Source: Arctopsyche grandis
Taxonomy: Eukaryota > Arthropoda > Insecta > Trichoptera > Hydropsychidae
Direction: 5' to 3'
Assembly: GCF_051622035.1 (NCBI RefSeq)
Contig: NC_135357.1
Coordinates: 37,245,691 to 37,309,690, forward strand
Length of the DNA: 64,000 nt
Shown here one piece after another: positions 11,701 to 22,940 of the stretch; position 1 is the first letter of the stretch, and each line of letters starts with the position of its first letter. The notes under the pieces are model-generated. The model searched no databases, was not told where the DNA came from, and was given only the letters and a program-made list of their open reading frames with translations. A program made the position numbers and the translations under genes.

Positions 11701-14700
11701 AAAACACCAACAAACACCAATGCTAGGTAACAATATTGTTCAATCGTTATATGTCCCAATCTATCCTGATAGCTCTATTACAAAGCACCAATCAAACCAA
11801 CAAGAGAAGCATAAAAGAAAAGCAACTCAAAAACTTAAGTTAAAACACATAAACTGAATCCACAACACAGATACAAACAACGCGCCAACTTTAATGTGGG
11901 ACGTTATGAACGTTCGCCACTCCGTTGCACAAATTAACCGACTGTTGCTCGACTGGCAGTCGAGCTACTCGCCGGACTGCTCGCTTGGTGTTGCTGATGG
12001 AGGAGTAGTAGGACCTACTCCTGTGCCCTTGTCTGCCAGGGGCCGCTGCTGCATGTGCTGGTGTGGTAGCACCCTCGCTCCGGGCTGATCGACCAGATCC
12101 TCCTGCTGTTGCGCAACTAGTGGTGCGCCAACTAGGAACTGGCCAGGAGTTATGGGAGCTGGGTTGGGAAGGTCGAAAGATGTGAGGGTTAAAGGGCGCG
12201 GGTACATTGCGCTTCGGCAAGCGGAATCTTCGTTCCGCGTAAATACGCGATTCGTCCAGGGGACGCGTAACTGTCTTGACTGGACGTCTCGCGCCAAAAC
12301 AAGATAACGGATCACGACCCGTTGTGTGATGGCAATTCCGAGAATCGCTTGAAACTGTGGGCGCTTCTAGAGAGCCGCCCAATATCCAGCCGAAAGCTGT
12401 ATTCATCATCGCGATGCGTCCTCCTCTGTCACCGCGTGACTTGGAGGGAACTAAAATGGTACGTTTGCCATTGCGTAACATCGCATGATAGGCGTCGCTG
12501 CCTATCACCATATCCACTGTACCGGGAATATCGAATGACGGATCGGCAAGGGGGAGATGAAGCGGCAAATGGCTCCGAATCTCGGACACGTTGCGCGATG
12601 GAAGTTGATTCGCGATCTCGGGCATGATTGCGCAATCGAGATCAACACTGGAGCCCTGATTGGGGATGCGCGGTAGAATTCGAATTACCGCGCCACTAGT
12701 AATGGACGTCCTATTTGAACCTATTCCTACCAGGTTGACGTCCATCCTTTTCGACTTTAAGGCGAGTCGCCTTCTTAAGTCTTCAGAGATGAGGTTGAGT
12801 TCGGAGCCGTTATCTAACAATGCTCGAACCTTGTGCGAACGCCCATCTCCGCCGCGAACTTGTACTTCCACGGTGGATAACAGGACAGTTCGGGCGTGAG
12901 AAGGCGATACGCGTCTCACCGAGTGTAAAACCAACGATGATTTTACGGGTTTGGCGTTCTCTGATTTCTTGGGGGTCCGATAATGTTTGGCCTTATTTGA
13001 AGGCGAAGTTTGGTATGGAGTTGAGTCATGTAACATGGTGTGATGGGCATGACCGCATTTGAAGCATCTCTGCTTTGTTTGGCACGCGTGAACTATGTGC
13101 CCTGGCCTCAAGCAGTTGAGACATAGTCGACGTTTTATGGCGTTCGACCTACGCTCATCACCGCTCATTTGGCGGAATGATGGACAGGCTAGCAGAGAAT
13201 GACTTCCGCTGCAACTGATGCAGGAGGGGCGTTCCCTCCTCACATGCAGAACTGCTGCCTTCGGATTCGTAATGGTTCTTAGTCGAGGATTCGACTCGCC
13301 TTTTAAGACGAAGTCGGCATTTGCCATCGATTGGCACTGAAGCGTCAGAAATTCGATGAGTTTGTGGAATGTGCACTCCTCATGTTTTGGCGCTTGAAGC
13401 TCCCATTGTCGAACCGTGTATCGATCGAGCTTCCTAGTGATGCACATGACCAAAATGTCGTCCCAAGTGTCGACCGGAACGCCTAAGTTGGCCAGTGCAC
13501 GGACGTGCATGTTAAAATCGTCTATGCAGCGATGCAAACTTGCGTAACTATTGGACGCAATTTGTTCCGCGTCCAATATTGCGCGAATGTGGGACTGAAC
13601 AACAATTTTTTTATTGTTGTAGCGCTGCTCCAGAATGGACCAAGCGCGGGAGAAGGAATCATCAGATAACTCTAAGCCACTGACTACGCGATTGGGTTCT
13701 CCTTTTAGGACTGCCAACAAGTATTGGAAACGGGCGAGTTGAGAAGTTTCGCCGGCCATAGCGACCAAGAAGCGTTGTGAGAAAAGGGGCCAATTTTGGA
13801 CGTTGCCTTCGAAGGTGGGCAACTCCAAACGGGGCAATTTTATTGCCGAATTTGATTGCGATACAGCGGAAATCGTGACGGCAGCGCCACCTACCGGCGA
13901 CGCGCTCAGTTGCAGCTCCCGCAATCTGAGCATTTCCATACATCGTTCGAGGGCGATTAAGTATTCCGTCTCGAACTCGTCAATGACGGACTCGGAGGCC
14001 CGAGCCTCCGCTTCGTCCAGCTCGTCAATCTGAGCTTGGACCGATTCGAAATCAGACAACAGAGGTTTAATTATCTCGAGTCTGATTTGGAGCATGGAAA
14101 TACTCAGATCCCCCTCCAAATGGTTCGCATTTCTCGTTAACCGAGCGCGAATGCTTTTCCGCGTATTCCGAAGTGCTTCCATTTTGGACACGACAAAAAT
14201 AAACAATGGACACGGGAAAAGAAACAAAATGGCGACCAAAAATCACAACAACAACAGAAAAATGCTAATTACGACCAACCTAGATTAGACGACGTTGACA
14301 GACCAGCTCTGGAAGAAATCCGGCTCTTTCGAAGGACCAAATGTACAGACTCCAGGGATGTTCAACTCGAGAGCACCCCGGAAGTCGGTTTCTTAGAAGC
14401 TCGTGGTAAGCGTGGGCGGGGCTGGTTTCCTCCAAGGGATCCACAGGTCGTCGTCTGCGGTCTGGTCTCTGCTGCTGTCGGCTCGGCTCGATGTATATCT
14501 CTCTCTCTCTCGTACAGTGTGCGTAAGTGAGGGTGATACGGGACAAAGGCGGGAAATTGAATAGTAATGAAAACAGGTTATAATTCTGTTTGTATGGTGA
14601 CTGTATTTTATATATATATGTATATACAGAGATCAAGCAGGGGGGACAGAAAAGGGGGGGGGGGAGTCCGACTTGAAATTAGCGCGCACGTGTTCAAGAG

Positions 14701-15687
14701 GTTATGGTAACCTCACTCAACCACGTGGCTCCGTGATCTGACTTCGACGAAGAGAGACCAGGAATTCCTCACTTCTCACCGGACGTATACTGAAGCTGTA
14801 CTTCCAGTATCGTCTGCCGATCAAGGCTGAGCTGATCGGGACTCGGTGGTGGGAACCAACTCGGTAGCGAACAGAGATGTTCACTCGACCGACGCGGAAA
14901 ACGAATAGGGGGCGGGGACGCGCGCTCGGCGCCGATCTCCCTCCAAAACGGCTCCTTTGGTCGTAACGCCACGAAAGCTGACCATGAAGACTTGGTCGGA
15001 ACAGGTATATTGGATATGATTCAAATCTTAATCGAAAATAGGGCTGATCCAAACGCAAAAAACAATCGTGGACTAACACCCATTCACTGCGCATCATCTG
15101 AAAACAAAATAGAAGCTGTCAAACTCCTCCTGCGATTAAACGCCGATCCAAATCTTCCAGATAATAGAGGTATCGTTCCATTGCATCACGCCTCGAAAGA
15201 AGGCAGACTGGATCTTATGAAGATACTCTTGGGGGCGAAAACAGATCCGAATACTAGCAATAAGCATGGTTTCACTTCGCTTCATTGTGCCGCATTTGAA
15301 GACAGACTTGACGCTCTCAACCTCCTGCTGCAAATGAAGGCAGATCCAAATCTGGCTTATGCCAATGGAGAGACTTTGATCCACTATTCCGCATTGGAAG
15401 CAAAGCTCGACATGTTGAAATTACTTTTAAAGTATAAAGCCGATGTTAACGTAAAAGATGATGATGGAATGACCCCGTTACATTTCGCCGCTGAATATAA
15501 TAACGTTGACGAGTTGAAGATTTTGTTGGAAAATGGTGCTAGAGTCGATTTGGTTGATAAATGTGGCAAAACGCCACTGCATATCGCCGAAGAAAACAAG
15601 AGTGAAAATTCGTACGAATTAATTTTAAATCATAAAAAAAATCAGAAAGACCGAACATCGTTCGATAAAGATATGCTGAGGGTATAA
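8763..15687 (+). CDS. STAND (NB-ARC-like) NTPase-ankyrin repeat protein, interrupted by a BEL/Pao element
   Basis: Host gene in two blocks, 8763-10789 and 15009-15687, separated by a retroelement plus one copy of its GGTAT duplication. Without the insert it is 2706 bp, 901 codons, with no intron. Residues about 45-240 look like a STAND/NB-ARC NTPase: FIGRQKELKQL, a degenerate Walker A (SKESIGKTQL, about 75-84), Walker B (LVVFDD, about 149-154), a sensor-like LITTQS (about 178) and a decayed lid segment. From about residue 300 to the end there are about 17 ankyrin repeats (TPLHxAAxxGN style), the last near KTPLHIAEEN. The family is likely a nucleotide-driven sensor or scaffold, but ligand and partners are unknown. 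Lack of introns, against many in its neighbours, suggests retrocopy or horizontal origin. As read here the first block continues into the LTR and stops at 10844, losing the last six or seven repeats. Confidence 0.8.
10790..11453 (-). repeat. BEL/Pao 3' LTR (left copy)
   Basis: Direct repeat of 14342-15003. It holds a G run at about 11102-11114 and a CT run near 10946. It abuts the host GGTAT at 10785-10789. Confidence 0.9.
11891..14239 (-). CDS. BEL/Pao gag and protease polyprotein (retroelement)
   Basis: Open frame of 782 codons. A methionine about 20 codons in (near 14182) starts a more gag-like MEALRNTRKSIRARL. A DUF1759-type gag region covers about residues 134-280 (LPRLELPTFEGN). Two zinc-knuckle-like motifs follow (CLNCLRPGHIVHAC and CFKCGHAHHTMLH, about 380-410). 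A DUF1758 retroviral-type aspartic protease follows (ALLDNGSELNLIS, about 470). These are the hallmark domains of BEL/Pao elements. It is encoded antisense to the ankyrin gene and belongs to the element at 10790-15003. Treated as a fossil part; no function for the host is implied. Confidence 0.85.
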   Translation of the reverse strand: MVAILFLFPCPLFIFVVSKMEALRNTRKSIRARLTRNANHLEGDLSISMLQIRLEIIKPLLSDFESVQAQIDELDEAEARASESVIDEFETEYLIALERCMEMLRLRELQLSASPVGGAAVTISAVSQSNSAIKLPRLELPTFEGNVQNWPLFSQRFLVAMAGETSQLARFQYLLAVLKGEPNRVVSGLELSDDSFSRAWSILEQRYNNKKIVVQSHIRAILDAEQIASNSYASLHRCIDDFNMHVRALANLGVPVDTWDDILVMCITRKLDRYTVRQWELQAPKHEECTFHKLIEFLTLQCQSMANADFVLKGESNPRLRTITNPKAAVLHVRRERPSCISCSGSHSLLACPSFRQMSGDERRSNAIKRRLCLNCLRPGHIVHACQTKQRCFKCGHAHHTMLHDSTPYQTSPSNKAKHYRTPKKSENAKPVKSSLVLHSVRRVSPSHARTVLLSTVEVQVRGGDGRSHKVRALLDNGSELNLISEDLRRRLALKSKRMDVNLVGIGSNRTSITSGAVIRILPRIPNQGSSVDLDCAIMPEIANQLPSRNVSEIRSHLPLHLPLADPSFDIPGTVDMVIGSDAYHAMLRNGKRTILVPSKSRGDRGGRIAMMNTAFGWILGGSLEAPTVSSDSRNCHHTTGRDPLSCFGARRPVKTVTRPLDESRIYAERRFRLPKRNVPAPFNPHIFRPSQPSSHNSWPVPSWRTTSCATAGGSGRSARSEGATTPAHAAAAPGRQGHRSRSYYSSISNTKRAVRRVARLPVEQQSVNLCNGVANVHNVPH
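14342..15003 (-). repeat. BEL/Pao 5' LTR (right copy)
   Basis: Direct repeat of the left LTR. The minus-strand primer-binding sequence lies immediately inside it (about 14320-14341). It is followed by GGTAT at 15004-15008 and then by the resumed host ankyrin frame. Confidence 0.9.
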
Positions 15688-16092
15688 ATAATTATAAACA
15701 CAATACAAAAAAGAAGTAATAAATCAATTAATTTAAGCCCTCGCGATCACAATCTTTTTTACAGTTCACAGTTTTATTAGTTTATTTTATTATTAATTCG
15801 TAGTAATTCACCCCTCGAATGAAACTAGATCATTTTTTCGAACTTGTATACAGTAAATTCATCTCACTTCAACAAAATATTTAGGCTCGTTTTTAAAATC
15901 AAATGAAACATTATTATTAATGAATATTCCAGTATTTTGCTTGCATATGATAATGAGGTTTCTTTTTATTTATTTATTTGTTTATACGGTCAAAAAAATG
16001 ACACAAAGAAAAGAAAAAAATGCAATACAAAAGTTGGTAAATTTTATAAACATGTGTAATTTGTATGTATTTGTATGTTACATATTATAAAA
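15688..16092. other. 3' flank of the STAND-ankyrin gene
   Basis: AT-rich non-coding sequence. AATAA-type signals occur soon after the stop (for example around 15716). Nothing else is recognisable until the MITE at 16093. Confidence 0.6.
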
Positions 16093-16426
16093 CGATGCGG
16101 TGCAAACGATCGACAAGCGCCAGACAGACTGAACCACAGATTAACGACACGTGTACCTTATGCGTGCGCACTGCTCGCACTTATACTAAGTGAAATCTAC
16201 CCGAAGTCCCGACATACCTACCCTGTATACGTTCTGTACTTCTGATACTTTAGTTCCGAATTTTGCCTTATTAAACTCGCCAGAAAGATCCAACTCAATT
16301 TTAATAATTGCATCTGTGCACATCGAAAGGTTACTCGTCATCTGATGTGCAATCTATCATTCGTGAAGTCGAGAATTGCGTTTAAAGCAGCCATCCTGGC
16401 GCTTGTCGATCGCTTGCACCAAACCC
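16093..16426. mobile_element. Mutator-like MITE, copy 1
   Basis: Flanked by a perfect 9-bp duplication ATTATAAAA (16084-16092 and 16427-16435). The inverted ends share GGTGCAAnCGATCGACAA followed by GCGCCAG (left inner repeat 16099-16123, right 16396-16420). The interior, from about 16258 to 16390, matches the second copy at 43075-43448 closely, including 'aactcgccagaaagatcc' and 'catctgtgcacatcgaaa'. No coding capacity. The 9-bp duplication fits Mutator-like elements. Confidence 0.72.
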
Positions 16427-16528
16427 ATTATAAAATACAATTTTACTAATTATTTATTTATATAAAAATAGGACTGGAATCCAACTATCACCTTCATGGC
16501 TAATAAGTAGCTACATATCTACATATGT

Positions 16529-17429
16529 ATGTACATGTGTGGATCTATCAAAAGGAAACTGCAGAATGTCATCCGAAATCAGTATAGAAAAAAATGTAAT
16601 ATTTTCGTTAAACATTTTGTTGAACAAATCGAAGAAATCTTAAATCGTAAGAAGAGTCGTAAAGAAAATAAGAGTATACAATTGAAATTACCCAATGACA
16701 GAGATAAACGTAGATATTGTTTTGTTACTATCGCCTGTGACGTTTTCCAAAGTTTTGAATTTCAATTATTGCAAGTGACCTCTAAAGGAGAACCTTTTAT
16801 GGCAATAAACAAATTCGCAGAAGATGCAGCTTACAGATTTTACAAATCGTTCAAAGACAACAAAGACGGCGATATTGATGCAAAGCGTGTCCTCTGTGGT
16901 AAATCTAAACTAACTATTTTGAGAAAACCGGGACAGGAAGTTGAGTATTCGTATGGAAGCACCCAAAAGGAATGGAGAACTTCGTATGTCTTTGAAATGA
17001 CGGGACTCGCTTTATTGAAGAACGGGGAACGGAAGTTTTACTCGAGTAACGCGTCCAAGCATGAATTATACAACATACTTCCGTCGACCTCTGTTTGTGG
17101 AATCTTTGGTAGAATTGAAGATCAACTATGGTTTTGAAGAACGTTGTGATAACATTGATTATAAAAAGAAGCCGGATTATTATATCAAACAGAAACCGAA
17201 AATTTTACAAAGGCTGGGATTTGATTGTTCAGAATCGTTTCTCGATTCTGAAAAGTCTTACAAAAACGAAAAAGATATCACGAGAGAAAAAATTTCCAAA
17301 CCGAAAAGAAACAGCCTTCGCAGAAGAAATAACCCAATCAGAAATGACGGTTCAGCTTTATTGCGATGGTGTTTGTTAGTAGTATTGGTACAATACGTTC
17401 TAGAATTAATTATTTATTACAAATATTAG
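16529..17429 (+). CDS. Unrecognised protein gene with C-terminal membrane segment, reading frame split
   Basis: I do not recognise this family. The frame 16529-17137 gives 202 codons rich in K, E and N, with YCFVTIACDVFQSFEFQLLQ and FAEDAAYRFYKSFKD near its middle. A second frame, 17061-17429, overlaps its end and reads VESLVELKINYGFEERC, then a strongly basic stretch, then a hydrophobic run near the C-terminus (CLLVVLVQYVLELIIYY) that looks like a tail anchor. Both frames look coding, so the gene may have shifted frame near 17100. Near the start, ATG at 16567 (MSSEISIEKN) enters the same text in another frame across an A-run, so a second shift is possible. There are no introns. It lies downstream of the intronless STAND-ankyrin gene, in the same direction. 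It may be a pseudogene, a gene with sequencing errors, or one using an unseen splice. Confidence 0.45.
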
Positions 17430-19664
17430 CTTACATATTGAATAATTTATGTAAAATGTAAATAGTGTCAACGTATGCATAAATTAAGTGGACTATTGGT
17501 AGTGTTAATATATTTCAATAGATTTTTTCTATTGAAAAAATTTGAAAATTAATAATGATGTTTGTATCTTCAATTTTGGCTGCATTATAAAATGTGCATA
17601 AGTTTTCTGATCATTGGTTTGACTCCACTTATATAATATAAACTTATATTATGTACTTAGAGTGATAATAAGTGAGCACCGTTTGAAAATTTATTAAATT
17701 ACAGACATTTTGACAAATGTGCATGCATTTTGTTGTAGGTACTTAACGTATGTTTAAATAATCACTGATCCAAATAGCCATTATAATATTATATATGTTA
17801 CACTGAGACTAAATATACATTGTAATATTGTATGTATGAATGTACATATTTAGTCTATGTATGTTCATTATGAATTTAATCAATTTATTTTCTACTTTGG
17901 TTTGGACTCTCTGTTTACTTAAATATCAAACAGTGTCAAGATTCATCTATCAATTGTCGTTACTTCTAATATACATATTATGTATTTAATAATAAATAAA
18001 TATCAATACCAAATTAATGCAATTCAAAAATTGATTTAAATAATATCCTTTTTCCTGTCTTGTTCTAATAAAGATCTATTCATTATTTAAACAAATTATT
18101 GAATTAAAAATCTATTCTTTGTTACAAAAATTGAATTTGGCACTTTGCATGTACATATAAAAATTTATTTCAGTTTGGTTTTTACTGTCATCTCTTGTCG
18201 TCAAACTTTTATAATTTAAAAACACGGATTTAAGCCATAGCTTGAGTTCATAATAGATGTCTCTATTTAATCAAATTAACTAAATTTTATCTATCACACA
18301 TATGTACATATGTATTATGTATGAATAAATAAAAATATTACATTGTGATTGATGTAATATATATATAATTTCAACTTTCAGTATTCAGTATTCAAACTAT
18401 CATAGATAATAAAATATCAAGATTATTTACATAGCATTGTCTTAATAGAGAGTGTATTATATACATAAATACATATATAAGTATATGTATACATATACAA
18501 ATACATATATATTAGACAATAAAAAAATAGTATTGTTGCAGTATGTCTCTTGTTTTAAATATCTCATTGCAATGGACATAAATGTTAATCAATGAATACA
18601 CATATGTACATATATTGAGAATGTGATAAAATGTAAATCAGTGTTCAGCAACTTGAGTCACTAGAAAAAAGCACGACCACTTACTTCTTCTTTATCTGAA
18701 AACTTAATACCATTTAAATTTCTTAAGAAAACTTGTATAGTATCGAAATTTTCAAGTTGTTTACTTTTTCGGTTAAACTTTTGTATCTGCAAATTATTAT
18801 AAAAAAAAGCTTGTAATAAAAAAAAAGTTTTTTAAAAACATACCTCTTCTATAATTTGTATAGAAAATTATTATTTTGAATAAAAACAATAATTTTATTT
18901 TACTACCACTATCTATGTTTAAAACTAATAAACAAACGATGGATAAACGTCAACGACTATGTCGCCGGGCAGATATCAAAAGCGTCTTACACGATATTTT
19001 TGCACCATCGTAATGGCGGCGGATCCATTTACTTATATTGATGACCAAAATGAGCAATATGGCAAAGTATGAAAACGATCGGATAAGAGGCAAACTTTTT
19101 CCTGAATTGTAATCGTAAGTGAAACGTAAAGGAGGTATGTAAAAAAAGTAGCGTGGATGAAGACGACTAATGCTGATGTTTATCAAAAAATATTCATAAA
19201 GATGAAGTTAATGTATGAAATTATGATTTTCGCTAGTTAAATTATTCTCAAATAAATAGCCATAAGCGTGCCAAGTAAGATTTTTTCATGATTCAACTCC
19301 ACATCTTTAATTAGTAGTATAAGACTGCTTTTGAAACGAAGCTTTGATAAAGTGGCAATTAAATATATGTAAGTGAAATGATCTTGTTACAAAATTTTAA
19401 TAAACAAATTGAATACACCTGGGTTGTTATGAATTATAGTAGTAGGAGCACTGCAGCCATAGTAGCTCATGTTCACTTGGCTCTGGGCAGTTACAGGGAG
19501 AGCTAACTTGTACACTCGTTGCCACCAATTTATTGTCACCTGTCGATTTATCCAGACCTTTTGCAATCGTCTACACGTGCTCGACAGAATCATCTCCTTC
19601 ACACCTGATGTCCAGCTTAATATCTTCTTCGAATTAAGCAAGAGCTGTCCCACCAGATCGTACT
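17430..19664. other. AT-rich intergenic region upstream of the vitellogenin receptor
   Basis: Long AT-rich stretch with several TACATATG microsatellite scraps (17820-17870, 18300-18320, 18470-18510). No gene is supportable. The receptor's promoter must lie in the right part, but no TATA box or transcription start can be chosen with confidence. Sequence becomes less AT-rich from about 19430 to the ATG, consistent with 5' UTR. Confidence 0.6.
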
Positions 19665-22600
19665 ATGGTGCGAGCTGCGGGATGCATCTTGGCACTCGCG
19701 CTGGTCTCCAGCACCCTGGCTGAGAGTCACGTTGTCTCTACATTGAGCTGCAGTACACCTAACGAAGTATTCCAGTGCAAGAGTGGAGAGTGCGTCTCGA
19801 AGAAACAAGTCTGCGATGGACATGTGGATTGCGCCGACAGTTCAGACGAAGATGGCTGCCATAATTGTAACTCGTTGTTTCTTTTCCCCGTCTCTCTAGT
19901 TTTTCTCGTATTCTTTTGATGCATCTGATTTGTTTTCTTTTGTTGTAGTAGCCAATGATTGTGAACCACCCAAGTGGTTTCGGTGTGACGATGGCGTTTG
20001 CATCAGTAGCCATTTCAGGTGCGACGACATGTGGCATTGCGGAGACAACTCCGATGAACTCAACTGTACTGATTCTTTTGGTCAGTATGTTTAGTTCTTG
20101 ATTAAATATATGTGGTAGGTAGAATAGAAGAAGATAATTTTGAAAAGGATTCAGTGTAAATTTGATCAAAGGTCAAATCATCTAAAATTTTCTTTTCCAT
20201 TAATGTTGCAATTAAAAATGTACATTGTTTTATTGATTTACACTATTTATACGATTAGTAAAGGGGCATATTTTTCCCCTCGGAAAGTCATATTATCTCA
20301 TTATACCCAATATATAAGATTTTTATAATAATTAGTGAATAGTGGAGTTTATGTCGATTAGAATTTGTAAAATAAAAGCACTGGGTAATTATTTAATTTT
20401 GCTTATTTACATAAACTTCTTAATGAGCGGTACTTGGTACTTCGAGTTAATGTGCATTATAATTCAGCAAATGAACTTTTTCTGATTTTATATTAGGACT
20501 TTATATATTTTGCCACACAATTATTGAAATTTTGTTGATTGCTCTTTATATTATAATCACCAGTTCAATGCATGTACATATCTATGTATGTACATATGTA
20601 TGGTGTAATATGTTATAGTTTTATATTTTGAGTTAATATTTTCACTAAATTTTACTCAAGATCCGAATATTTCATTTAGACCCGAATATTGCATTTTAAA
20701 ATCAAGATCCGAATATTTATAGTGCTATGAATGTTTTTTATTAATATTAAATGTAATAATAGCGATCGAAGCTGAAACATAAAAATACATTACTCGAGCA
20801 CTTTTTTTTTATTTTTGATCAAAAACACACGTAAATAAAACCGTCATTGCATTTTTGACATAATTAACGTTTTCTATAATATTTAATTTCATTTAACAAT
20901 TTGAAATTTTTCCATCATATTATTATTATGGACAAGCGTAAGATCTGTAAGAACAAGTGTATCTCTGTTGAATCAAATTTGATTATAAAAATTAAAATTG
21001 ACTGTAGATGAAACTTTCAAAATGAAAGAACAATTTATGTGCTCTAAATACAATATTGATCGACAGTGTATTTTTTAAATATATTTTGCTCATTTTCATA
21101 ATTGACCACCATATTAATTGATAATAATTAATGGCAGTATTTGATTTTTAGTGAATTATAAGATTATATTAAATGTACATACATATGTACACATAGCCAA
21201 TTAATCAAATTAGTACAATAATAAAACCAACACGTGCATTATCGAGAAATTATTAAAATAGTATCGAATAATATAAAACAAATATCAAATATTTATTTAA
21301 TGTGTTTCTTCTTCTTGTTTTGACTTACACTTTTTTTGTCACACGTTATTATCAAAAAGTACATATGTATGTCGAAACCATCTTGATTAAGATTTTATGG
21401 ACATTTAAATTTGAACAAAGGCTTTAAATGCTTTTCAGGACATCTTGTAAGCCATCAGTTAGATTGCCCCAAAGATAAGTTCCTATGCAACGATTCCAGC
21501 CATTGCTTGATGATGGATTGGGTATGCAATGGAGAAGCGGACTGTCATGATGGATCTGATGAGTTACACTGTAATCAGGATAAGGTACATTTTAAATATA
21601 TTTAAATACAAACATACATACGGTATGCGAGTGCACTCGCCCGAGAAACGATACCGCAAGGCACCATTTCAGGACATTTTGCCCTGGAATCCAAGGTGGT
21701 ACAAAAAACACGTTTTGTTTCAAATTATTTGAAATGATGAACACGTGTTAACGAATCCCTACTTCAAATAATTCATTTGAAACTTTCGAGTTACAATAAT
21801 TCTAATTATAAGGAAGATATTTTGGTTTTTTTCTTAAATATGTGCATGAGCTAAAGAAATTGAATAGGTGCTGTTCTTATTATACATACCTACATATGTT
21901 ATGAATCACATGAATAAGTAAAACTTTACATGCTACTCATTTTAGAACTCGCAACATCATCCATGCACCAGTTTTCTATGCAAAAATGGCAACTGCATCA
22001 TCGACAATTGGGTCTGCGATGGTAACGATGACTGTTTGGATCTCAGCGATGAAACCAATTGCAGTAAGTTAGATTTCAGTAGATTAATCCAAAGATCTGC
22101 CAAACAACTGAGAGTCGATCTGACAACTCTGTAATAAGACCTACATATGTATGTATGTAAAGTAGACTATGGGACCACGAATTTGACAACCAACTTATAG
22201 TTTGAGTTAGATTCAAACAAATGCGTGGATTTAATATATTCATAATTGATTACTAGGTGTAAATAATGATTTAATACATTCATAATTCAGGAATATGTAT
22301 AATAATATTTTGAGCATAAATTTTCTGCAAACTAATCATTCAACAAATACGCAGGATCAGAACTGAAAATAGAAACTATGATATAACAAATACGACTTTT
22401 AACACCAATAGTGATACCATGTATCAAGTCGTTATCATAAACTACTGACTTAACCAGCACCCAGAACTTAATAAATATTGCCCTATCAGTATCTTGACTG
22501 AATTGAGCAGAATTATACCTACCAGACTATACCATGCTGGGAGTTGCGAGATATATAATTTTTCAAGGGGTTGGGGGGCGATATTAAAAAAAAAACATAT

Positions 22601-22940
22601 ACGAATAAAAACATTTTTCAAAAAAATATTTAATTTTATACGAAAATTTTTAAATGGTTTAAAAATTAGAAAATTCAGGTGTCTATTTAATTTAATACTT
22701 TTAATTAATTTTTTATTTATTTAATAACTTAATATGCCATAACCCATGCGATAATATTTCATCGGGCCCAACACTAGTTAACATTACGAATTTCAGCTGT
22801 GCCGGTAAACTTCGAATGTGACAAAAATGATGGTCTGTTCCCCTGCAAAGATAATTCAAGTTGCATCCATGCTGAGAAGGTTTGCGATGGCAATAAAGAC
22901 TGTCGCGATGGTTCAGACGAGGGTGGTGCATGTCTAGATG
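19665..22940 (+). CDS. VgR: VgR exons 1-5: signal peptide and first LDL-A cluster (5 repeats)
   Basis: Exons 19665-19866, 19949-20080, 21439-21584, 21946-22063 and 22797-22940. The signal peptide is [19 protein letters not shown]. Each exon holds one six-cysteine LDL-A repeat with the calcium-binding SDE-type acidic end ([41 protein letters not shown]). Each boundary keeps frame. Intron 2 (20081-21438) is AT-rich with three 'CCGAATATT' scraps near 20660-20720 and no gene. Intron 4 (22064-22796) shows nothing recognisable. The acceptor of exon 2 is ambiguous by one codon (TAGTAG). Confidence 0.88.

Larger units (their letters stand above)
10790..15003 (-). mobile_element. BEL/Pao LTR retrotransposon, young, not complete
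   Basis: LTRs lie at 10790-11453 and 14342-15003, about 664 and 662 bp, with TG...CA ends. They are nearly identical: about one substitution plus a G-run length difference. The perfect 5-bp duplication GGTAT lies at 10785-10789 and 15004-15008. Read on the minus strand, the right LTR is the 5' LTR. It is followed by TTTGGTCCTTCGAAAGAG, the BEL-type tRNA primer site, and a poly-purine tract (ACGGGGGGAGTA) precedes the 3' LTR. Parts seen are gag with zinc knuckles and the protease region; no reverse transcriptase, RNase H or integrase was recognised, so it could not move on its own. The insertion is recent and antisense to the host gene. Confidence 0.92.

Noticed and set aside
18950-19186. 78-codon minus-strand frame upstream of VgR
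   Set aside because: No similarity recognised, AT-rich surroundings, no splice partners.
20640-20720. CCGAATATT triplet as a regulatory array
   Set aside because: Only three short imperfect copies in an AT-rich intron; no other support.
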